A DNA stretch of 64,000 nt from PALSA-612 sp035652235 (lineage in GTDB: Bacteria > Actinomycetota > Thermoleophilia > Gaiellales > Gaiellaceae), in contig DASREE010000042.1 in NCBI GenBank assembly GCA_035652235.1, positions 62,001 through 126,000 of the forward strand, in the 5' to 3' direction. Below, in pieces: positions 57,762 through 64,000 of this stretch. Below the pieces are notes generated by a model that was given only the letters and a program-made list of their open reading frames with translations, had not been told where the DNA came from and did no database searches. A program made the translations under genes and the position numbers. Every line of letters starts with the position of its first letter. Position 1 is the first letter of the stretch.

Positions 57762-59215
57762 ACGTCGAGCTGCAGGTCGTCGCGAGCTCGCTCCGCGCCG
57801 TCGCGGAGGAGATGGGCGCGGTGCTCGTGCGCTCCGCGTTCTCGGCGAACATCAAGGAGCGACGCGACTGCTCGACCGCGATCTTCGACGAGCGCGGACG
57901 GATGATCGCGCAGGCTGAGCACATCCCCGTGCACCTCGGCGCGATGCCGGACGCGGTCGCCGCTGCGATGCGGCTCGGGCTCGAGCGCGGCGAGACCTGC
58001 ATCCTGAACGACCCGTACACGGGCGGCACGCATCTGCCCGACGTGACGCTCGTCTCGCGAACCGCGCTCGGCTACGCCGTCTCGCGGGCGCACCATGCCG
58101 ACGTCGGCGGGATGGAGCCGGCGAGCCTGCCGGCGTTCTCGCGGGAGCTTTACCAGGAAGGGCTCATCGTCCCGCCGACGCGGCTGACGGACGACGTCGT
58201 CGGGCTCTTCGTCGCGAACGCGCGCAATCCCGACGAGCGGCGCGGCGACCTGCGCGCCCAGGTCGCGGCGCACCGGCTCGCCGAGCTGCGCGTCGAGGAG
58301 CTCTGCGCGCGGCGCGGTGCGCACACCGTCGCCGCTGCGATGGACGAGCTGTACGCGTACTCCGAGCGGATGGTCCGCGCTGCGCTCGCCGAGCTGCCGG
58401 ACGGGACCTGGACGGCCGAGGACGTCGTCGAGAGCGTCGACGGCGACCTCGCGATCCGGGCGGCCGTGACGATCGCCGGCGACGCGATCGCGATCGACTT
58501 CGCGGGGACATCGCCGCAGGACGCGTACAACCTGAACTGCCCGCTCTCGGTCACGCGTTCCGCCTGCTACTTCGTCGTGCGCTGCCTCACGGCTCCCGAC
58601 CTGCCGGCATCGGGCGGCGCGTTCGAGCCGGTGAGCGTGACAGCGCCGGAGGGCTGCCTCGTCAACGCGCGTCCGCCGGCGGCGGTCGTCGCCGGGAACA
58701 CGGAGACCTCGTCGCGCATCGTCGACACGCTCTTCCTCGCGCTCGGCGAGCGTGCGCAGGGGCAGGGGACGATGAACAACGTCGCGCTCGGGAACGAGCG
58801 GTTCACGTACTACGAGACGATCGGCGGCGGCCAGGGCGCGTGCGCCGACGCCGATGGTCCTTCCGCCGTACACGTCGCGATGTCGAACACCCTCATGACG
58901 CCCGTCGAGGCGCTCGAGCTCGGCTACCCGCTCCGGGTCGAGCGCTGGGAGCTCCGGCGAGGATCGGGCGGCGCCGGCGCACACCGCGGCGGCGACGGCG
59001 TCGTCCGCGAGCTGCGCGTGCTCGAGGACTGCCGCCTGTCGGTGCTCGCCGAGCGGCGTGTGCATTCGCCGCGGGGCGCGCACGGGGGCGGCGACGGCGC
59101 GGCCGGGCGCACGCTCGTGAACGGCGAGGGGCAGTCCGCGAAGGTGACGCGCGCTCTTCGCGCCGGCGACGTCGTCCGCATCGAGACTCCCGGCGGGGGC
59201 GGGTACGGCGACTGA
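57758..59215 (+). CDS. hyuB: Hydantoinase/oxoprolinase subunit B
   Basis: 485 residues. SSLRAVAEEMGAVLVRSAFS, ILNDPYTGGTHLPDVTLVS, HHADVGGMEP (metal ligands) and ETIGGGQGA. Slightly shorter than common (~520-580). Forms the A/B hydrolase with the preceding gene. Confidence 0.92.
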   Translation: MNVELQVVASSLRAVAEEMGAVLVRSAFSANIKERRDCSTAIFDERGRMIAQAEHIPVHLGAMPDAVAAAMRLGLERGETCILNDPYTGGTHLPDVTLVSRTALGYAVSRAHHADVGGMEPASLPAFSRELYQEGLIVPPTRLTDDVVGLFVANARNPDERRGDLRAQVAAHRLAELRVEELCARRGAHTVAAAMDELYAYSERMVRAALAELPDGTWTAEDVVESVDGDLAIRAAVTIAGDAIAIDFAGTSPQDAYNLNCPLSVTRSACYFVVRCLTAPDLPASGGAFEPVSVTAPEGCLVNARPPAAVVAGNTETSSRIVDTLFLALGERAQGQGTMNNVALGNERFTYYETIGGGQGACADADGPSAVHVAMSNTLMTPVEALELGYPLRVERWELRRGSGGAGAHRGGDGVVRELRVLEDCRLSVLAERRVHSPRGAHGGGDGAAGRTLVNGEGQSAKVTRALRAGDVVRIETPGGGGYGD

Positions 59216-59222
59216 TACCCGG

Positions 59223-59585
59223 TCAGCGCTCGCGGGGCCGGTGCGAGGACGAGTAGACGTCCTTGCGCGCGATCTTCCCGTCGCGCAGCGGGAAGACGTC
59301 GACCCCGTCCCACTCGAGCGTGCGCCCGTCGCGCTCGAGCGTCGCCGTCCACTCGCAGACGGCGAAGTCGTCGCCGCACTGGAGCGACCGCGTCGAGAAT
59401 CGCAACGTCGGGTTGTTGCGGAAGATCTGCGCGATGTGCGTGCGGACGGCATCGGCGCCCTCGGCGCGCTCGTCCGCCGTGTGATTGTGGAAGACGATCT
59501 CCGGATGGTGCTCGGCGTCGATCGCGTCGACGTCGTGCCGGTTCCAGGCGTTGTTGTAGCGCTCGATCAGCTCGCGTACGTTCAC
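59223..59585 (-). CDS. SnoaL/NTF2-like protein coupled to selB
   Basis: 120 residues. NTF2-like fold: ELIERYNNAWNRHDVDAIDA, VRTHIAQIFRNNPTLRFSTR and GKIARKDVYSSS. Enzymatic or binding role unknown. Its GTG overlaps the selB stop (GTGA), so it is last in the moaE-selA-selB operon; why is unclear. It contains one Cys (LQCGDD). Confidence 0.82.
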   Translation of the reverse strand: MNVRELIERYNNAWNRHDVDAIDAEHHPEIVFHNHTADERAEGADAVRTHIAQIFRNNPTLRFSTRSLQCGDDFAVCEWTATLERDGRTLEWDGVDVFPLRDGKIARKDVYSSSHRPRER

Positions 59586-61240
59586 GGCTCGATTGTCCCA
59601 CGCCGGCGCAGCACGCGCTCGTCGCCGACGCGGCGTGTGACGCCGTCGGCGTCGAAGCGCTCGAGCAGCATCTGCGCCGTCTTCCGGCCGACCCCGAGCA
59701 GGTCACGGAACCGTGCGAGCGCGATGCGGCCGCTTGCCTCGCACTCGGCGACGAGCGCCGCACGCGCCTGCTCGAACGCCACTGCCGAGACGGCGTACCC
59801 GTCGCCGACGCGGACGAGCCTCCCCTCGCGCTCGAGGAACCGGGCGAGCAGGGGATCGTCGACCTTGACCGGCTCGAGGCCGAGCGTCGCCTCGAGCGCC
59901 GCCGCCGCCTCGGCGCGCGCGCCGAGCGCCGCGCCCGCTCCGGGACGGTAGAGCTTCGCGCCGCGCCGCTCGAGGCCGAGCAGCGGGGCGACGTCGGCTG
60001 CCCACGGCTCCGGCGGGGGCGCGATGCCGGGGTCGAGCTCGTCCGCCTGCTCCAGCCGCCGGTCGAGCTCGGCGCGCAGGTCGTCGAGCCAGGCGCGCGA
60101 GAAGACCCAGCCGCCCGCACGCTCGAGCCCGTCGAGCGGACCGAGCCGCGACACCGTCTCCTCGCGCACGGGCTCGTGCACCGTCGCGGCCACGTCGCCG
60201 CGCGCGATCAGCTCCAGGCGGTCCTCGCTCGCGTGGCGCGGCGGCGTCGGATCGAGCACGGTGCCGCCGCCGACCGTCGTGCCGGCGCGAAGCACGACGC
60301 GGTCCCCGCGCGCGGCGACGACCGGCGCTGCGAGCCTGAGCTGCGCGAAGCGGTCGCCGAGGCGCACGACGCGCGCGATGACGTCCGCCGTCCCGTGGTG
60401 GACGTGCACGCGCGCGGGGACGTCGGCGAGCGCGGCGAGCTCGACGTCGAGGCGGTAGCTCGCGGCGTACGCGCCGGGAGCGACGAGGGCGTCGCCGCGC
60501 TGCAGCTCCGTCCGCTCGAGCCCCGGCAGCGAGACGGCGACGCGCTGTCCCGCCTCCGCGCGGTCGACGTCCCGGTCGTGCACCTGCACGCTCCGCACGC
60601 GGACCGCGCGTCCACTCGGCTCGGCGCGCAGCTCGTCGCCCTCGCCGATCGTTCCCGACCAGAGCGTCCCCGTGGCGACGGTGCCGATCCCGCGCAGCGA
60701 GAAGACGCGGTCGACGTAGAGACGCGTCGGCGCAGCGGGACGCTCGCGCTCGCGCGCGACGCCCGCGAGCGCCGCGCGCAGGTCGTCGAGCCCGCTGCCC
60801 GTTCGCGCGCTGACGGCGACGACCGGCGCGCCCGGCACGAGCTCCTCCGCCTCGGCCACCGCGAGCTCGACCGTTTCCTCGTCGGCGGCGTCGGTCTTCG
60901 TGATCGCGACGACGCCTCGCTCGACTCCGAGGAGGCGCAGGATCGCGAGGTGCTCGTGCGTCTGCGGCCGCGCGCCTTCGTTCGCGTCGATGACGAGGAG
61001 GAAGAGGTCGATGCCGCTCGCGCCGGCGACCATCGTGCGGACGAACCGCTCGTGGCCGGGCACGTCGACGACGGAGACGCGCGACCCGTCGGTCAGCTCG
61101 AGCGGCGCATAGCCGAGGTCGATCGAGATCCCGCGCTCGCGCTCCTGGGGCAGCCGGTCGGTGTTCTTGCCCGTGAGCGCCTCGACGAGGGTCGTCTTCC
61201 CGTGGTCGATGTGACCCGCGGTGCCGACCGTCAGCGGCAT
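59582..61240 (-). CDS. selB: Selenocysteine-specific elongation factor
   Basis: 552 residues, somewhat shorter than E. coli (614). GTPase motifs AGHIDHGKTT, DVPGHERFVRTM and TKTDAAD; EF-Tu-like domains II-III (VDRVFSLRGIGTVATGTLWS); C-terminal winged helices ending ARFRDLLGVGRKTAQMLLER. It brings Sec-tRNA to UGA codons with a SECIS element. ATG lies 10 bases inside selA. Confidence 0.95.
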   Translation of the reverse strand: MPLTVGTAGHIDHGKTTLVEALTGKNTDRLPQERERGISIDLGYAPLELTDGSRVSVVDVPGHERFVRTMVAGASGIDLFLLVIDANEGARPQTHEHLAILRLLGVERGVVAITKTDAADEETVELAVAEAEELVPGAPVVAVSARTGSGLDDLRAALAGVARERERPAAPTRLYVDRVFSLRGIGTVATGTLWSGTIGEGDELRAEPSGRAVRVRSVQVHDRDVDRAEAGQRVAVSLPGLERTELQRGDALVAPGAYAASYRLDVELAALADVPARVHVHHGTADVIARVVRLGDRFAQLRLAAPVVAARGDRVVLRAGTTVGGGTVLDPTPPRHASEDRLELIARGDVAATVHEPVREETVSRLGPLDGLERAGGWVFSRAWLDDLRAELDRRLEQADELDPGIAPPPEPWAADVAPLLGLERRGAKLYRPGAGAALGARAEAAAALEATLGLEPVKVDDPLLARFLEREGRLVRVGDGYAVSAVAFEQARAALVAECEASGRIALARFRDLLGVGRKTAQMLLERFDADGVTRRVGDERVLRRRGTIEP

Positions 61241-62502
61241 CGCGCGATCGCGGCCGCGACCTCGTCGAGCTCGGCGTCGGCGAGCGTGCGGCAGTCGAGC
61301 AGGAGCCTGCCGTCGCGGACGATCCCGACCACGGCCGGGTCGCCGAGCCGAAGCGGCGCCGCGAGCGACTCGTCGAGGGCGCACGCCCAGCTCTGGAGCT
61401 CGGCAAGCGGGAGCGCCCCGCCGCCCACGCGGGCGACGGTCTCCTCGACCTCGCCGCCGACGAGCGCTGCGAGACGCGAGGCGCGCTCGCGCACCGCGCC
61501 CGCGTCCTCGGCGAGCATGCGCAGCACGGGGATGCGCGACGGCGCGTCGAGGTACAGCCTGAGGGTCGCCTCGAGCGCGGCGAGCGTGAGCTTGTCGGCG
61601 CGCACGGCGCGGTGCAGCGGATGCGCGCGCAGGCGCTCGACGAGGTCGGCGCACCCGACCACGATCCCCGCCTGCGGCCCGCCGAGCAGCTTGTCACCGG
61701 AGAAGCAGACGAGGTCCGCGCCCGCCGCGAGCGAGGCGCGTGCGGACGGCTCGCCGGCCAGCTCCGCGAGCACGCCCGAGCCGAGGTCGTCGAGGAGCGG
61801 GACGCCCGCGCGCCGCGCGACTGCGGCGAGCTCCTCGAGCTGCGGAAGCTCCGTGAAGCCGACCACGCGGAAGTTCGACTGGTGCACGCGCAGGAGGAGC
61901 GCGGTCTCGTCGCGCAACGCGCGCTCGTAGTCCTTCGCGCGTGTGCGATTCGTGGTGCCCACCTCGACGAGCCGCGCGCCGGAGCGTGCGAGCACGTCCG
62001 GGATGCGGAAGCCGTCGCCGATCTCGATCAGCTCGCCGCGCGAGACGATCACGTCGCGGCCCTCGGCGAGCGCGGCGAGCGCGAGCAGCATCGCGGCGGC
62101 GTTGTTGTTCACGACGATCGCCGCCTCTGCGCCCGTCAGGCGGCGGAGGAGCGGTGCGACGTGGTCCTGCCGCGAGCCGCGCACGCCGTCGCGCAGGTCG
62201 AGCTCGAGGTTCGAGTAGCCCCGCGCGACGTCCACTATCTGCGCGATCGCCTCCGGGGCGAGCGGCGCGCGGCCGAGGTTCGTGTGGACGACCACGCCCG
62301 TCGCGTTCAGGACGCGCCGCAGGCGCGGCTGCCGCAGCGTCCGCAGCTCCTCCTGCAGCCGCGCGACGAGGTCGCCCGGGTCGGCGCCGGCACGGATCTC
62401 TTCACGGGCGCGGCCGATCACGGCGCGCGCGGCGTCGACGGCGAGCGGATCGTCGGCGCTCCGCGCGAGCTCGTCCACCGACGGGAGGTCGCGGAGCTCC
62501 AC
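61231..62502 (-). CDS. selA: L-seryl-tRNA(Sec) selenium transferase
   Basis: 423 residues. PLP enzyme that converts Ser-tRNA(Sec) to Sec-tRNA(Sec). RRVLNATGVVVHTNLGRAPL, NNNAAAMLLALAALAEGRDV, and PLP-Lys in CFSGDKLLGGPQAGI. GTG start with GGAGG 10 bases upstream. selD (selenophosphate synthase) is not in the window. Confidence 0.96.
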   Translation of the reverse strand: MELRDLPSVDELARSADDPLAVDAARAVIGRAREEIRAGADPGDLVARLQEELRTLRQPRLRRVLNATGVVVHTNLGRAPLAPEAIAQIVDVARGYSNLELDLRDGVRGSRQDHVAPLLRRLTGAEAAIVVNNNAAAMLLALAALAEGRDVIVSRGELIEIGDGFRIPDVLARSGARLVEVGTTNRTRAKDYERALRDETALLLRVHQSNFRVVGFTELPQLEELAAVARRAGVPLLDDLGSGVLAELAGEPSARASLAAGADLVCFSGDKLLGGPQAGIVVGCADLVERLRAHPLHRAVRADKLTLAALEATLRLYLDAPSRIPVLRMLAEDAGAVRERASRLAALVGGEVEETVARVGGGALPLAELQSWACALDESLAAPLRLGDPAVVGIVRDGRLLLDCRTLADAELDEVAAAIARCR

Positions 62503-62519
62503 TTACCGCGCGCCTCCGA

Positions 62520-63227
62520 TCATTGGGCGTCCTGCTTCTGCGGCCGGGGCGGCGGCTGCGCGCACCGCGTCTCGTAGCACTCGAGCACGTGGTCGAGCGC
62601 GGCTTGCGGCGAGTCGGCGACCTCGAGCAGCGCGAGGTCCTCGGCCGAGACGAGACCGAGCTGCTCCTGCGTCCCGCGCACCCAGTCGAGCAGCGGCTGC
62701 CAGAACCGCGAGTCGTAGAGCACGACCGGGAAGTGCCAGACCTTGCCGGTCTGGATCAGCGTGAGCGACTCGAAGAGCTCGTCCGCCGTGCCGAAGCCGC
62801 CGGGAAAGACGACGAAGCCCTCCGCCGGTTTCACGAACATCGTCTTCCGCGCGTAGAAGTGCTTGAACGTGTGCGCGATGTCGAGGTACTCGTTCGAGCG
62901 CTGTTCGTGCGGCAGCTCGATGTTGAACCCGACCGAGAGCCCGCCGCCCTCCTTGCAGCCGCGGTTCGCCGCCTCCATGACGCCCGGCCCGCCGCCGGTG
63001 ACGACCGCCCAGCCGGCCTCGCCGAAGAGGTTCGCCGTCGCGCGTGCCGCCTGGTAGGCCGGCGAGGCCTCGCCGACGCGGGCGGAGCCGAACATCGTCA
63101 CCGCGGGCCGGTCGATCTGCTCCACGACCTCGAAGCCCTCGAGGAACTCCTCGCCGATTCGCACGGCGTGCGCGCGAAGGGCCGCCTCGGACTCGTGGGC
63201 CTCGTCGAGCAGGCGGACGTCGTCCAT
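62520..63227 (-). CDS. LOG-family (TIGR00730) Rossmann protein
   Basis: 235 residues. VTMFGSARV, VVTGGGPGVMEAANRGC and PGGFGTADELFE, the lysine decarboxylase-like/LOG signature of nucleotide 5'-monophosphate phosphoribohydrolases. Would release ribose-phosphate from cytokinin-like or other nucleotides; bacterial role uncertain. Its ATG overlaps the M50 stop by one base, and selA starts 17 bases after it. Confidence 0.88.
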   Translation of the reverse strand: MDDVRLLDEAHESEAALRAHAVRIGEEFLEGFEVVEQIDRPAVTMFGSARVGEASPAYQAARATANLFGEAGWAVVTGGGPGVMEAANRGCKEGGGLSVGFNIELPHEQRSNEYLDIAHTFKHFYARKTMFVKPAEGFVVFPGGFGTADELFESLTLIQTGKVWHFPVVLYDSRFWQPLLDWVRGTQEQLGLVSAEDLALLEVADSPQAALDHVLECYETRCAQPPPRPQKQDAQ

Positions 63228-63913
63228 CAGATCCCGCCCTCCGGATGGGTCGCGAGCAGCCCGAGCACGAGCAGCGCCGCAAGACCGACGTAGAGCGCGA
63301 GGATCGTGACGGCGCGCGAGCGGTTCGGCGCCAGCGCCTGCACGGGCACCGCGCCCTCGAAGCGGATCACGGGCATCCGCCACTCCTCGCGCGCGGCGCG
63401 CAGAACCTGGCCGCCGTCGAGGAACCCGATCGGGATCATGTTGAACGCGTTCAGCAGGAAGCTGATGTTCGCGAGCACGAGCCACATGTTGGAGTCCTGC
63501 ACCGAGCCGATCCACCACGCGACCGCTGCCGCGATGCCGCCGAAGAGCGGGCCTGCGAGCGAGATGAGCGCGTTCCTCCACGGCGTCAACCCAGCCCGTT
63601 CGATCGTGACGTAGGCGCCGAAGAACGGGATGAACGTCGGCGCCGACACGCGCAACCCCTGCCGCCGCGCCTCGACGATGTGGCCGAGCTCGTGGATGAA
63701 GATCATCGCGACGAACCCGAACGCGAACGTCCAACTGTGGAACCAGAGCGAGTACGCGGCGACCGAGAAGAAGAAGCCGAAGAACTTGACGAAGACGAAC
63801 CCGAACTTCACGACCGCGCCGACGACGGCGATCGCGGCGGCGCCGAGCCGCTCGAGGGTCTTCCGCATGCCGGACCGCGGGTGGACCGGCTCGTAGTCGC
63901 GGAGCTCGCTCAT
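63227..63913 (-). CDS. M50-family (site-2 protease-like) zinc metalloprotease
   Basis: 228 residues, about six helices. Active-site HELGH within MIFIHELGHIVEARRQG, and the second metal motif NMIPIGFLDGGQVL, as in intramembrane site-2 proteases. Start placed at ATG 63913, which overlaps the moaE stop by one base (TGATG); ATG 63934 is an alternative. Confidence 0.87.
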   Translation of the reverse strand: MSELRDYEPVHPRSGMRKTLERLGAAAIAVVGAVVKFGFVFVKFFGFFFSVAAYSLWFHSWTFAFGFVAMIFIHELGHIVEARRQGLRVSAPTFIPFFGAYVTIERAGLTPWRNALISLAGPLFGGIAAAVAWWIGSVQDSNMWLVLANISFLLNAFNMIPIGFLDGGQVLRAAREEWRMPVIRFEGAVPVQALAPNRSRAVTILALYVGLAALLVLGLLATHPEGGI

Positions 63914-64000
63914 CAGCTGCCTCTCCCGAGCCATTCCTCGCCGCCGACGTAGAACTCCTTCTTCCAGAGCGGGATCGTCTCCTTGAGCGTGTCGATGGCC
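63913..64000 (-). CDS. moaE: Molybdopterin synthase large subunit, C-terminal fragment
   Basis: Only the last 28 codons are in the window: AIDTLKETIPLWKKEFYVGG then EEWLGRGS and TGA. The xxPxWKKE...GxEW ending is characteristic of MoaE, which adds sulfur to precursor Z to make molybdopterin. Upstream part lies beyond the right edge. First visible gene of the operon with selA-selB. Confidence 0.8.
   Translation of the reverse strand, partial: AIDTLKETIPLWKKEFYVGGEEWLGRGS

Overview
The window is very GC-rich DNA (well above 70% by eye) with GTG and TTG starts, dense gene packing and many 1, 4 or 8-base gene overlaps. Gene content (rpsF-ssb-rpsR-rplI-dnaB, PASTA repeats, CtaG and CopC/CopD-type copper genes, a CGNR zinc-finger regulator, selenocysteine genes) points to an actinobacterium. 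Thermoleophilia (Gaiellales/Solirubrobacterales-like) is my best guess, by inference only. Nothing looks like a prophage, transposon or CRISPR array; this is ordinary chromosome.

Layout. 1-7.5 kb: a truncated exported protein, a large LuxR-type ATPase regulator, two small dimeric-barrel-like proteins, a GNAT enzyme, cystathionine beta-synthase and an orphan MshEN-like protein. 7.5-14.8 kb: purM-purN-purH and purL-purF, with ctaG between them. 14.8-24.6 kb: transporters (EamA, TauE/SafE, MMPL), SDR, glyoxalase-like, DUF1326, an MbfA-like ferritin/CCC1 fusion and a GT-C membrane glycosyltransferase. 22.5-33.5 kb: a long leftward run of exported and membrane proteins, many with copper-handling signatures (YcnI, a CopC-CopD-YtkA fusion, a lipoprotein). 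33.8-36.2 kb: a diguanylate cyclase coupled to a Pro/Ala-rich anchored protein. 36.4-41.2 kb: purD-purE, then purB-purC-purS-purQ; purA follows at 43.4 kb. All de novo purine enzymes from PurD to PurH plus PurA are present except PurK (PurE is present). 41.3-43.4 kb: fdhD-mobA-methyltransferase. 44.9-48.6 kb: the replication/ribosomal cluster. 48.7-53 kb: PASTA protein, a coiled-coil repeat protein with a cupin. 53.0-53.1 kb: tRNA-Sec. 53.1-59.2 kb: a frameshifted small monooxygenase-like gene, cupin, CGNR regulator, azlCD, HAD phosphatase, hydantoinase A/B. 59.2-64.0 kb: moaE-M50 protease-LOG-selA-selB-NTF2, apparently one operon.

Two themes stand out. First, selenocysteine machinery (tRNA-Sec, selA, selB) lies with molybdenum-cofactor genes (moaE, mobA, fdhD), which fits support of a selenocysteine-containing molybdoenzyme such as formate dehydrogenase encoded outside the window. 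Second, many genes carry a TANNNT -10 hexamer just 6-7 bases before the start codon, i.e. leaderless mRNAs. This explains three oddities: purL has no ATG/GTG/TTG before its conserved N-terminal motif and appears to start at a leaderless CTG; purM and an EamA transporter are preceded by tiny leaderless open frames whose stop overlaps the real start; and the tRNA-Sec promoter sits 7 bases before the mature 5' end.
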